64,000 bases of DNA from Beroe forskalii (taxonomy: Eukaryota; Ctenophora; Nuda; Beroida; Beroidae). The position numbers were made by a program, and so were the translations under genes. Positions 26,001-37,200 of the stretch are shown one piece after another (position 1 is the first letter of the stretch; each line of letters starts with the position of its first letter). The DNA is taken from assembly GCA_011033025.1 (NCBI GenBank), contig WFMF01000306.1, positions 150,572 through 214,571 of the forward strand, written 5' to 3'. The notes beneath the pieces are model-generated. The model saw nothing but the letters and a program-made list of their open reading frames with translations, did no database searches and was not told where the DNA came from.

Positions 26001-29000
26001 AATTTCCCGATCTTCCTCCAGTGCCAGGTAACACTAAGCCAAACTAAAACTTATTACTGAATTGGACAACGAACAGCCTACAACAGGTGTTCTAATAGGG
26101 TCCCCATTGGATCTTTCGAAACGGAAAATAGGTAAAAGAGGTAGGTGCTACTGCTATGCATGAGCATATCTTTATTAACAAGGCTTATAATATAAAGGTG
26201 GTCATTGCGATTCGTTTGCACCCACAACGAAGCCATCTACGATCTTCTTTGGCCAAGATACAAAAATCGCCTCTGCTATACTCCTTACAGGTACCCAAAA
26301 AATCAGTAATTCGCTCTTCCTCTCTCTTCCTGGCCATTTCAGGGCATATGTTTATTAACACGTATATAAACATGATACGACTTATTAGCGCCCGAAAGGA
26401 GATCTGTACGACTTTATTGGGCCATTGGGGCCCCAAGATACAAAAATCGCATCCGCTATATCCAGCGGTTGCCAAAAAATCAGTTTTTCGCCCACAACTC
26501 TCTTCCTGACCATTATAGGGCATATCTTTATCAATAATTGTCTAGAAACATGACTATTGCGCTTCGTTTGCGCCCAAAACGAAGTCTCTACGACCTTCCC
26601 GAGCCAAGTTATGAAATAGCAAGCCTGCGCGTAACCTTAAGAAAAGGGCGTGGTCAATATCGACTTGTCGCCATCTAGATCAGATGTCGTGACTGAGCTT
26701 ATTCGATTCTACATGGTCTAAAGGCCTAGCAACCGCCGTTAAATCGCTTAAAACACAGGTTGCTAACGGATTTTCTGAAAATCACCAAAAATTTGCTTCG
26801 CGTATGGCTCAAAAATGGTTCTTCGGTCATAACTTTTTCTCTGATCATTTAAGAGCATAATTTCATCAACAATTGTGTAGAAACATGGCCACTGCGCTTC
26901 GTTTGCGCCCAAAACGAAGTCTCTACGACCTTCCTGAGCCAAGTTATGAAATATCAAGCCTGCGCGTAACCTCAAAAAAGGGCGTGGTCAATATCGACTT
27001 GTCGCCATCGAGATCAGATGTCGAGACCGAGTCAATTCGATTCTACATGGTCTAAAGGCCTAATAACCGTCGAGAAATCGCTTTTAACACGGGTTGCTAA
27101 CGGATGGCATTTTTTGGACATTTCGTCTTGGACTAATACAGATACGCTCAGAACTAAAGGTATGATCATTGCATCTGCTTTTCCTGCCTCATATCATGAT
27201 GTTATGTTGATGTGATTCTGTGTTAAAACGCTAATGAAAACAGGAAAACGAAATTTCTTATTCCTCGATCAGTGCATCGACTATTTTCCTGATTCCTTAT
27301 TATTTTCAAAATGTTAAACTTACTTAAGTTAACAATGAACTAATGAAGACTAATAATAGTTTCTGTTATAAAATTTAAATCTTTTTAACTGAATTGAATT
27401 TAAAAGACAAGCATTGATAGTAACAGAAAACCACCAGACACAATGATCAAGCAAGCAATCGGATTAAATTAAGTTGCTCTTAAAATCAAGCTACAGTAGA
27501 TATTAGGACCGAGGTCCGAGGTGCCACATGGCCACACGTGCTATGTCCAGCAAGTGCTATAGTGAACGATGAGCATATTTCCCTCAATCTGTTCATCCAA
27601 ATTTGACCATAACAAAATCCCTCACTCTCACCAACAAACTTTACCTTTACCCTAACCTACATTTCAAATCAAAAATTTAGAGAGTAGCAGTGTTTTAAAA
27701 CTAACCTGAGTGATCCAGTCCTTCATGAAAGTCTGCCATATCTCAGTGACTTGGTCACCGGGAATAAGGTCGGTTAGGATAGGGTCCCCCAGATCATCCG
27801 CCTTATCGTTCATGGGTCGGAATATGTACGCTCCTGAGGAGAGACAAGCAGGGTTAGCTTTATAGCATTATGAAAGAAAATGGCCAAAGAATTCGAGATT
27901 TCCATGATCATTGATCAACAAATTTTGAGCACTAAACTTTTCCTATTGAAAAGTGCCTCCCCTTTTAGTCCCTATTCCCTCATCGATTAGTCCCCATCTC
28001 ACCTGAAGGCTGAGGGTCAGCATCAGTCCCGGTACTAGAAGCATACTCCATGAACCTCTGAGTTAGCCCATCTGACACCCCACTCAGTCCAGCGAGCTTG
28101 TTCACTATCCTCGTCATGGCTCCTGTATCCAAGTCAAAGTAGAGCCGGTAGATCTTGGAGTCCACAAACATCGGCTCTCCCCGTTTCAGTGACACACTCC
28201 TCAGAGGGGCTGGAGTCCGGATCAGGCTCTGCTGGATCAGGTAACTGTTCCAGCCCAGGGGTGGGATATGAGCCAGGAAGATGCCCTCCATGGGGGCAGC
28301 AGCAGGGTTGATGTCACGGGTCCTACGACTGGTTCTGATGAACTCTAATTGGAGGGTTTTACCGGTGTGTGATTCTAGTACACGGTAGTGGGGGTGGGAG
28401 AGGGGGATCCTGATGTATTCCTCTCTAGCAATGATCCTGTGAAGGAATGGTTAAGTGTAATAGAAATTTACTGGGTGATTTGTATTGATGATAAGCATGA
28501 ATGGTATTATGATCACACACACGATGAGTCACGAATTCAGTATCTAAATATCGTTGAAGCCCCTTAGCAGCATATCCCACCTTGGGTTATACACAACTAG
28601 ATTGTAGGAGGCATTCCCATCACTCGTCACATCACACACACTCTCATTCAGGTATCTACAGGAGAAGAGGGGGCTGGCGTGGTTGGAAGCTTGCTGGAGG
28701 GCGGTGTTGATGAGGCTCTCACAGATGGTGTGTCCTGCAGCTAAACGTCTGGAGTAATCGTCCGCTACATGCTGGAGGTGGAAGTGGTAAAGGTTAGAGA
28801 GAGAATGGGTTTAGGGTTAGAGATCTGAGTAATTGGGGTGGTGGACTTACGTAAAGATGAACAGGAATTAAAAATTTTGAACGTTTAATAAAGTTCGTTC
28901 TCAGCAAATGGAAGTGGTAAAGGTTAGAGAGTTAGACTGGAGTCAGAGTAAGAGATGGCTGATTAAGGTGGTGGACTGATTTAGAAATGAAAAGCTAAAA

Positions 29001-32000
29001 AGCAACAATTTATAATGTTGGACGTTTATTAAATTAAGTTTGTTCCGATTCCCAGCAAATCGGCTACCGGTAAATCACCTGTTTGCTGGTGCCACTGACA
29101 GCATCGTGATGCTGTGCCACGCCCATCGCAAGTCTCAGCGTCTCAGAACTATGTTTTCCCGGCATCAGAGCCTCCAACTGCTTACAAGTCTGCAGCACAC
29201 CATTACACGTCCTCACATAACCCTTCAAAGTGGGTCGGGAAGTGAAATACCCCGTCCAGTAGGCCTGAGGTCCGTCCGCGTAGGGGAACAGATCGTCCGT
29301 CTTGTTCTGCATCGTCCCGATGCCCTTAAGGACGGCATCCATGTACCGGGATACATTGACCAATAAATTACAAGTATTTTTCCTCTCTATTTCATTGGGC
29401 ACACAGATTTTGTAATTAACTCATGAATGATTCCTGACTTATTTCTTTCAAAGAAGTCTGAAATTTACGTATTCTATTTCTATAAGTACCGGGTTGGGGT
29501 GGAGTAGATCATCTTGAAGCCGTTCTTGGTGGAGTTGGCGTTAACGTACTGCATCAGAATGTCCAGGTTCTTAAAGTACTTCCGGGCGTTCTGGTAGCAG
29601 AAGTCCCCGCCCATCGTTAGCATTATGTTTCCACTTCTGTAGTGAGACGCCTGGGAGAAGGATTGCCTTTTATGGTTACAACTTTTGTTAATGACTACTG
29701 AAAATTATAGTTAAATCCTGTAGCGAAAACTTAAGTGACTATGTGAGTGGGTAATGATCATCCCAGAAACCACTAAGCCAGAGCATGACTTCAATATGAC
29801 GCTTTTTAATAAATTGCAAATACAACCTGGCTATTGCAACATACAACATGTAATCTCTACATCTATTATAGTTTTAAGTCTAATGAGCCCAGGGGCGTAG
29901 CCAGGGGGAATTGGGGAAAGTGACAGAAGCAGCTGCTTCCCCTTTTTGGACAGAAATTGCAGAAATTTTGTTCATTTTTTTTATAAGAAGAGTTTCAAGT
30001 CAACTTACCGCCTCTTTTCAAGGAGTTGAATGAGCCTGGGAAATGGAGCAGCATGCTGCAATGTAACCTGGTAACAATGTAACCTGGTCGGTAAGATACC
30101 GCACAAAATCCCTAGCTCTCTCCACAGCATTGAACTCCGGAGACTGTGTATTAGCGACTATGGGAGCGTCAGCACACGTGGTATCGAAACAGAAGCCAGG
30201 GGGCGCCCAATACATGTCCCACATAACGTGGGTAAACACTGACATACCACTTCCTTCCTCGTTCTTCCACTGGAACTCCAAACTGAAAGAGAAGTAACGA
30301 GGCTTGAGCACGAGGGCAGTACGTTACCTGCTCGTTTAGGTAGTCTACGAAGTCCTCAACTCGTTCTGGGATGTTGTACTCGGGGGATTGCTTGTTAGCC
30401 ACCATGGGTGCCGCTATTCCTCTCCGGTCAAAGTCGAAGCCGGGCGGCGCGTTATAGTGGCGGTAGAGCACTCCGGTGAACATGTTACTACCCTTCAATT
30501 GCCAGTTATATTCGAGACTGAAAGTAAATTGTAAAGATGTTACTGCCCTTCACTACCCAGTTATATTCGAGACTGAAAAGAAACTTGTTACTACCATTCA
30601 CAACCATTCGAGATTGAAAATGGGGAAGGATTATTATAATATTGACCAGAAGGAGCATAAGTTGGACAAGAACCAGGGCTAAATCTGCTCCCTTTTTGAG
30701 AGTGCATGTTGATTGTTGAACCAAATGAGGTCAGTTCTGAGCTGAGTGCTCCGGTAAATTTTCTAAAGTATAAATGACATTTAATGGATTATGGAAATAT
30801 ATCTTTGTAATGGAGTTAATACAATCCTACATAGTATCGAGAACAAAATCCATGTAACATACATTGCTAATGAATATTAACTTAAAATTCAATCCATACC
30901 ATTGATAAAGCATTTACTATGATTTCTTCATTGCAAAATAAAAAATATAAAAAAATCAAGGACCATATTATTTCACTTACTCTTTAGTCTGCTTCCTCTT
31001 ATCATAGTCCTGATAGTGCATTCTAGCAAAGAACAGCCCCTTGAGTCCCATCTGAGCACTGAGATCTGCATGGGCTGAGCTGTGACCGAAGGGATCGATC
31101 TGCCAGGCTACTGTCGGCATTATCGTAACTTTCTCACCGTTGTCATCTTCCAAACCATCTGCTACCTGAAATAAATATAGTTTGCAGCTTTTGATGCGGA
31201 ATGAGGTTATAATAAAACAGGGTTATGAATATGACAAGAAAAAAATGATGTGACAGCTAATAAAATAATAAATGTCATTGACATTTATCATCTTATGAGC
31301 TGTCACATCATTGATAACTATATAACAATGAATTTGGTAGGACAAATCTATCGAATTGATAAGTTTATAGCATGATCTAATCCATCAAAGGGTCAAGATG
31401 TGCACAGTGAATCAATGAATCTGACCCAAACACCGAACCTCTTTCTGAAGCCACCGCAATCCTTCGCCCATCTGATCGATAGTAGCAGCGTAGTGCACAG
31501 AAGCCTCGTCGTTCATGCAATACCCGGCGTTTATGAACTCAAACTGTTTCCTCTTCAGCAGAGTCCTGACTTTGTTCCGGGTAGCCTCGTTCTGTTCCTC
31601 CCACCATCGCTTGAAGAAAGCTATCTCAACGTAGATGAAGGTTTTCTTGGGATCTTGCAACAGTTCTTCAATTACTGTATCGATGATGTATTGGACCTAA
31701 GAGGAAATCTGTGTGATAGCTACATTCAATTTGGTCAGGGTGCTAAAAATTAAAATTATGCGAAATTCGTGAAAAGCCGAAACTAATAAACTAATAAACT
31801 CTAAAACCACAGTTCTTCCCCGAAAGAGCAAAAGGTTTCTACCCCTGGGAATTACTCACCCCGCCCCGGTAGATATCCTCCCGAGCACCGTAGTAGTACT
31901 GATCCACCGTCTTCAGCCACCCCACGTCATCGTGAGTGTGTGGCACAACGTGTACTGTCACCTGACCCCCTTCATGCGGCGTAGGCTCGTCACTGAATGG

Positions 32001-32469
32001 GGGATGGGATGAGAGGGGGAGATGGGGATGGGTGGGGAGAATTTGGGATGAGAGGGGATATGGGGTTTACAAGGGGAGATGAGACTGAGAGGGGGAAGTC
32101 GCTGACAGGGGGAGATGGGATGAGAGATTGGGATCGGTATTTGTGGGCCATGGGGACGGTTAGAGCGGTTATGCGAACAGGATGCAATACGTAAATACAA
32201 AATAGGAAAAAAAAATACAACCGAAGTATCAAGAAGCTTTCTAGAAGAAAATATCAAACTCAAGTTAAAAATAAGTAAATAAGCTATAAACAAAGTATTC
32301 AGAAGCTCGGAGCCTTCTAGAAGATAATATTCAAGTTATGAACAATGTACAGCGACTCAAACCCTGCTACTCACTCGGAAGGAAGAGGGAAGGCATGATT
32401 GATATCGATCTCCTCTGTCACAGAATACGATACGGAGAGAAACAAGACAAACCCACAGACGAGCAACAT
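17079..32469 (-). CDS. Lysosomal alpha-mannosidase (GH38, MAN2B1-like), 12 coding exons plus an alternative exon
   Basis: This enzyme removes alpha-linked mannose from N-glycans in the lysosome. Exons, 5' to 3': 32469-32375, 31992-31860, 31696-31439, 31165-30981, then 30517-30328 or 30282-30084, 29650-29490, about 29346-29079, 28771-28581, 28436-28003, 27833-27706, 18149-17415, 17243-17079. Frame is kept throughout, giving 980 residues (983 with the other exon), near the roughly 1,000 of the family. Exon 1 encodes a signal peptide ([16 protein letters not shown]). Family signatures in order: HTHDDVGW (metal site), [22 protein letters not shown] (catalytic nucleophile Asp), FFPYADG-like [65 protein letters not shown] and a C-terminal FEIRTFEL. 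The catalytic set looks intact. Oddities: a duplicated exon, a questionable junction at 29490/29346, and a 9.5 kb intron holding a nested gene. The short G-alpha-like exon at 34238 is not part of it. Confidence 0.93.
18596..21716 (-). pseudogene. Intronless CH-like / coiled-coil / ankyrin-repeat protein, frameshifted, nested in a mannosidase intron
   Basis: Reading runs from ATG at 21716 (or an internal M near 21624) to a stop at 18596 through four overlapping frames: 21716-21216, 21238-20429, 20493-18757 and 18847-18596. Frame changes fall near 21225, near 20450 and at a C-run near 18890, where GQTP continues as [20 protein letters not shown] only in the next frame. The first part resembles calponin-homology folds ([13 protein letters not shown]; then [17 protein letters not shown] and [12 protein letters not shown]). 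A charged coiled coil follows (about 20820-20560), then at least eight ankyrin repeats ([56 protein letters not shown]). No internal stops occur within the long segments. It could be a young retrogene decaying, or a real gene with base-call indels. I do not recognise a named orthologue. Confidence 0.6.
21930..22310. repeat. Minisatellite of GATGAAGCAACACAGATCAAA units
   Basis: About eight to nine degenerate units of roughly 40 bp (core ATGAAACAACACAGATCAA followed by an ...TGCATTGATGAGATG stretch) lie just upstream of the nested ankyrin gene. The small open frames across it (22014-22293 minus) are repeat translation and not credible genes. Confidence 0.6.
24470..25080 (-). pseudogene. Degenerate LINE reverse-transcriptase fragment
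   Basis: Read on the minus strand with several frame changes: [20 protein letters not shown] followed by FADGTRIS matches the RT motifs PQGS.LGP.LFL.YIND and FADD of CR1/RTE-like non-LTR elements, with the second catalytic Asp replaced by Gly. Then come [14 protein letters not shown] and, in another frame, [11 protein letters not shown], as expected downstream of the active site. Stops and frameshifts break it, so it is a dead copy in the core of the foldback element. Confidence 0.65.
25670..26030 (+). pseudogene. Degenerate LINE reverse-transcriptase C-terminal fragment, opposite strand
   Basis: [25 protein letters not shown], read in one plus-strand frame from about 25740, is typical of the region after the RT thumb in CR1/L2/Jockey-type elements (YEERL..LGL.SLE.RR.R). 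It continues in a second frame as [19 protein letters not shown]. It lies in the opposite orientation to the RT piece at 24470-25080, so the core is a rearranged composite. Confidence 0.5.
28775..29070. repeat. About 130 bp tandem duplication in a mannosidase intron
   Basis: The stretch starting GGAAGTGGTAAAGGTTAGAGAG at about 28780, with GGTGGTGGACT and GAACGTTTAATAAA further on, recurs at about 28911 with GGTGGTGGACTGATTTAG and GACGTTTATTAAA. The first copy overlaps the acceptor region of exon 28771-28581. Confidence 0.6.
30084..30282 (-). CDS. Alpha-mannosidase alternative exon A (mutually exclusive)
   Basis: The acceptor is TTTCAG|TTTGG (exon starts at 30282) and the donor is GACCAG|GTTACA. 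The exon supplies one base to the preceding codon plus 66 codons, running [13 protein letters not shown] ... [16 protein letters not shown] ... [23 protein letters not shown] (shown in pieces). Entry phase 2 and exit phase 0 are the same as exon B. It encodes the catalytic-domain part between the nucleophile exon (WQIDPFGHS) and the exon beginning ASHYRSGN with TMGGDF. The distinguishing residues are two extra cysteines and a longer loop. Confidence 0.85.
30328..30517 (-). CDS. Alpha-mannosidase alternative exon B (mutually exclusive)
   Basis: The acceptor is TTTCAG|TCTCGAA (exon starts at 30517) and the donor is GAGCAG|GTAACG. It has one base plus 63 codons: [19 protein letters not shown] ... 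[16 protein letters not shown] ... [20 protein letters not shown] ... Its FTGVL and SPEYN words are closer to the usual family sequence than those of exon A. Only 45 bases (30283-30327) separate it from exon A. Joining B to A shifts the frame, and omitting both also shifts it. Confidence 0.87.
30535..30622 (-). repeat. Two partial copies of the exon B acceptor and first codons
   Basis: Upstream of exon B, 30535-30580 repeats its start region: TTTCAGTCTCGAATATAACT is followed by codons reading GGGTAGTGAAGGGCAGTAAC. A shorter, more diverged copy lies at about 30587-30620 (TTTTCAATCTCGAATGGTTG). Neither copy continues into a full exon. Confidence 0.75.
31985..32160. repeat. G-rich GGGATGAGAGGGGGAGAT repeat in mannosidase intron 1
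   Basis: Irregular copies of GGGATGAGAGGGG and GGGGAGATG fill the intron immediately upstream of exon 31992-31860. On the transcribed (minus) strand this is a long C/T-rich tract that may serve as the polypyrimidine tract. The open frames here (31958-32293) are repeat translation. Confidence 0.55.
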
Positions 32470-34237
32470 CTTGCAAGTTTTCTATTTCAGACTGAGCTCA
32501 GACCGATATACCTTATCACTAAACATGTGAGGCAAAGCTGCTGATTTTTAGTGAAATTTGAGAGCCCTCTCAGCCTCATGCCCCATATCCATTACATCAG
32601 CTGAGTAGGTAGTAGTGGGATGGAAGGCTTCCTTCTCTTTATCATCTCAGCTCAGGTAGGAAGAGTAATTCTCCGGTTTTTGTTCCACTTTCGTTGTGAA
32701 GTCTCGAGGTAACTTGTATGGCCATGGTTGCTAGGAGAATAATGGGGTTTAGTATCGTATAAATTGAGCAATTTGATAATTTGGTATAATACCCCAGGTT
32801 CCAGGTTGATAGTATGTCAATTTCATACCAGAAAGATCTGACATCAATAATTTAATAAACTCATATCACAGGACATTTTGTGTGATATTTCTAAAGAAAC
32901 TTCCCATGAATTTCATCTAGAGACTTTATTACCAAGTCGTACTACTACTGCAGAAAGGCTTCAGGCTCCATTTGACGCAGATGGCATACTCAAGTGATAA
33001 TAATCGCAGTATAATAGAATATGTTGGGATCAACTGATCAATTAGGTACCCTGTATAACCATGAAAGTTCTATTTTTGCAGCAGTTTCTGGAGGAGGGGA
33101 ACACGATTAAGTGTCAACTAAAATTACAGACTTATCACCCGAAGGCCGAATGAAACGATTGAAATTCTTAAAACAACGGTTAATAACAGGTCAATATGAA
33201 TCACGTTACATCATAGCAAGTACGCAAAAGCTTAATATACATTTCAAGCTCTTCAGAGGTCTAATATCGATACTTTCGCATAATATTGATGATCAATATG
33301 ATGTAACTATCTATGTCTTGATTCGGGAAAACACATTGTTAATATAGTAGAATCTAATATCATAATGGATCAAATATTAGCGATCTGGAAAGTTAAAAAC
33401 AGCTTTCGATACATGTTTTTTTATTCAATAGGATAATGTGTTGTTGAGTAATCCCAAAAGTAATCAATCGATATACAATTCAATCGCAGCTTAAAGAATT
33501 ACATAGCAATCTTTGTCTTATAAAAATTGCGATTCATATCAATGGCAACTAGACATAATTGAAGAATTGGGTGAGCGACTACTTCTAACTATCATTTAGC
33601 AAGAATATGGCACATCTTTAAAATGTCGTGAACTTCTTACAATAATTTATCATTATGAGTACACTTTTTGTTACATCATTTACAGTCAATAGAAAACAGT
33701 TCAGTTGGTAAATAACTCCTCCTAACTTCCTAACTACTCCAATACTTAAGCTAGATAAATTACTAGATTACCTACGATTGAGTATTATCCAGAAACAATT
33801 CTTGATTTTATCAAAGCCCATGTTTAGCGTTACATTTAATAAGTTAATAATTGTTAACCAAAATATGCTTATCATAGCCATTAAACATTGATGAATTTCC
33901 AAGTAAAGTATTAAAGTTAAATATTTCAATATGGTTATGATTTTTTAGGCATTGCAATTATTAAGACTAGAATTTTACGTTTATTTCTCGTCTATTGTGA
34001 AATTCGATATCCCCAATTCTTTAAAATAAATATGTAATAGTCATTAAAAATTAAAGAATAATAAATGATTTTGAAATTTAAATAAGTCGCCAATAGGCTA
34101 GTTTCTTTGGTCCTTATCTCACATCAAAAGATCCAGCATTCTTCTCTTATCTACAGTTTTTGAGCGTTTCAATAATTGCAGTTAGGTAATAAACCCCACA
34201 ACACCTACCTTCTATCTCTTTCCTGGTACCATGCGAA
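32470..34237. other. Mannosidase 5' flank / G-alpha 3' flank
   Basis: This holds the mannosidase promoter and 5' UTR and the G-alpha 3' UTR; both genes run leftwards. It is AT-rich with no supported gene; the 78-codon frame at 33111-33347 has no recognisable feature. The border of the large duplicated segment falls at about 33556, where similarity to 58593 onward begins. Confidence 0.5.
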
Positions 34238-37200
34238 TCATAACAAGGAAGTTCTCTCCAGGTTTTCCATGATGATGGTATCCAGCACCACGTTGAGTAC
34301 CACCTGAACCATGCTGGTATCTGTAGCTGTAGTGAAGTGGGGGTACACCATCTTCTTGCGGTTGTGGTTCCGTGATGTGAACTCTCCCTGAATGTAAGCT
34401 CCAGCTGCTTCCACGTTGTGGTCAGGTCCTAGGGGATAATGGACTTTATAATATTCCGGGGGATATTTAATACAGTAACTCGTCTTTTTAAATAGTTCAC
34501 GGTTTGAACGATATTTTCATATGCGGGGAAATCACGAATTATGTAAGTATTACAACAAGAGGCGTTTATTATGTGGATTGTAGGCGTGGGAAAATAATGA
34601 AGTCTTGATCAGTTGGTCACAATGGTGGTTAAATCATACAGCCTGGAAACATGATAGCATGCTGCTTTAAGAACCAAAAATATAGTCATTTTAAGTTTTT
34701 AATTTTTAAGATTGTGAAATAATAGAAATGAATATTTCATACAGCAATTGTTATTATATAGCTCTCTCAAATCAAAGAAAAATTGGAACGAAAACATGCC
34801 CAACTTCATAGCCTTACGAAAACGTAACATCTCTAGTCAATCCATCTGGGATGAGATTGAATGAAATATCTGAAATTGGAATTTCGCGATTGGGAGGAGA
34901 TTTGCCCCGAGATCCCCTCACTGATACTAACACACTCTTAAGTAGGGCAAACGACAGTTTAGTGCGCATTGTACTCATGACATCCCGGTATTCCTCATTG
35001 GTTTTCGCTGTGATGAGTTCTGCAACCCTTCGATGAAACCCATGTGCCTGAGGAGCCATCCCTCCTGACGTGCTGTACACCAGAGGTGTAAAGCTGCACT
35101 TCTCCACCTGGATGACCCGTTGTTCATAGTCCTTTCTCTTGATATTCTCATGCTGATTGTAGACTGACTTGATGTCACGATCCTTGTAGGAGTCAGCATT
35201 CGGATGGAATATTCTGACATCGAACATCGTCTTCTGGAAAGGTCCCCACAACCCTCGAGCAGAGATGTCAAGGCGGGCCCTCTCTTCAGTGTTCCCTGGG
35301 ATTGTCTGACTAGAGTCAATTGGGATCAATTCTGGCTCGGTTTTAACGTCATGGCAAACTTCCCTCAAAAACGCAGCATTTGTGTCACGGATTTTATTGT
35401 GTCGGAAGATTAAGTAGCCACCATTTTTACAAATTAAGGTGTGGTCTACCGAATTCTTCTTCCCACAAACACAGAATGCTGGGATGTTGGGAATCTGCCA
35501 GCCGTACCTCAGCCTAATCGCATCCCTAAATTCCTCCTTGTTCAGCACCCACCCGAGAGAACTTAGGGGAAGAACAGTAAGCCATGCCCCAGCACCCTTC
35601 TCTTGGGCCAGGGTTATTGACCTTTTCAACCTCTCGTCAGAAGATTCAGATCCAATGGCAGAGACCCTCCTCAGCAGCCTCACTTCCTTATCCTTCAAAC
35701 AGTCCCCGGTCACCTCAGCAACAGCACTAGCCTGATACTCATCAAGGGATGACGCCTGGTCGATGATCAACTTCTTCAAACTGTCTGTTATTTTCTCAGA
35801 AGCATGGAATTCGAAATCTGACCCTTCAACTGGATTCGAAATTCCAAGCCCCCCTAGTCTCACAGGCAATGTGAACAAGTCTCTCTCGGTATCAGACACA
35901 TGTCGTCCAATGATTGCTGGGAGGAAGGTGTGTCGAATGGCAGCTTCCAGTGGACCAAACAGTTCGGAAACCCCAGGTATCGTCCTCTGGACGAATGTCC
36001 ATCTGTGGCAAAGAGCCTTGGTGAAAGCAGCATAGGCTGCTTGTGGGTCGTCCTTACCAATCTCTGCCAGCTGTTCTACATCCTTCACCCACTTTGCCAC
36101 CTTGTCCTCCACGTAACTCTTTCTGAACTCCTCTGCTCCCAACACAGCACCCAGATGACGCTCTCCTCTACTCGTAACCTGAATTCCGCAACCTTTGAAG
36201 ATCTGTTTAGCGCTATGAAGACAGTTCTCTTTCACAACCAGAACCGTTTTAGATGGCTTCGGGTGATAACCATACTCAGGCCCTCTAGCACACAGGGAAT
36301 CCCACCACTTCTTAATCTCGTCCAGTTTCCCAGCGGCAGTTGAGTCATCAGCGTACCACATCTGCTTACACAGAGAGGGATCTACAGCTTTTGAGAGCTC
36401 ACTGATCAGAGGCTTGATCCCCAACGCATAAAACGCCATAGCAGCAACATCACCCTGTGTGCAACCCTCATGAGAACCCAAGTACTCAGTCTTCTCACCA
36501 TCACTCACAACGAGCATAGCAGGGTTCCGATAAGTGTTCGCAATAAACTGATGAAAGGGTGGACACAGTTCTCGGATGTTGTGAACTGCCAGCTGCCTGT
36601 TGATGGTGTTGAATGCGTTGTCTGCATCCACCAACAGGACACCCTGGGTGTCTGGCAGCTCCCATTGCTCCCGGGTTGCATGGATAGATGCCTCTATTCC
36701 AGCCTTCAGACCTGCACAAGTTTGTAGGGGTCCTGCAGCATTCTGAATATCAGTCTTCAGGGTATTGATGACAAGTTTACCCAAAATTCGCCTCAGCACC
36801 TCACCAACACCCACTGGTCTCACTCCGATGCCTCCCCGCTTGTCATTTCCCTTGTCCAGGGGGATCAGACGACATGCCAGGAGTTCTTCCAACGCATTTG
36901 GGCTGACAGGTTTGGTACTGATGTGCTTTGCTAGCTCTGCAATGGCTTCACACAGCTTCTCGGAGGCTTTGCCATAGGATTTGCAGCACAAAATGTGCTT
37001 CCAAGCCTCTGAGTCCATGAGAGTGGGTCCACCAGAGCCATGCAAAGTTTTGGCAACTTTGTAAACAAACTGACCATCAATTTGCTCGAAGATAACTGGC
37101 TGAGGTTCTGGTGCATTGATTACCAACTTCATCTCTCGGGGCGCTGGTTTACCATCAGGGTGTTTTGAAGCCAGAACTGTTTTTACATTCCGAGTTAGTT

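Larger units (their letters stand above)
23152..27135. mobile_element. 4 kb foldback element with tandem-repeat arms, inside a mannosidase intron
   Basis: The left end (TAGTCCAAGACGAAATGTCC, about 23153) is mirrored by GGACATTTCGTCTTGGACTA ending at 27135. The arms, about 23153-23940 and 26340-27135, are inverted copies. Within each arm a unit of about 330 bp beginning CGTTAGCAACC and containing TCGACGG, GGCGACAAGTCGATATTGAC and GAAGGTCGTAGAGACTTCG is tandemly repeated (left copies start near 23175 and 23508). The right arm mirrors this. The flanks are AT-rich (ATATA / ATA), so a short TA-type target duplication is possible but not resolved. The centre carries degenerate LINE reverse-transcriptase pieces rather than a transposase. 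Confidence 0.7.

Noticed and set aside
33111-33347. 78-codon open frame upstream of the mannosidase
   Set aside because: No recognisable motif, no supporting splice sites, and not in the second segment copy.
34238-34428. Extra 5' exon of alpha-mannosidase
   Set aside because: The translation ends in a G-alpha C-terminus (FTTATDT then ENLERTSLL) with its own stop, and a mannosidase signal-peptide exon already exists at 32469.
34851-36977. Several plus-strand open frames opposite the PHD-RT gene
   Set aside because: They are antisense shadows of the 1085-residue frame, with no domain resemblance.
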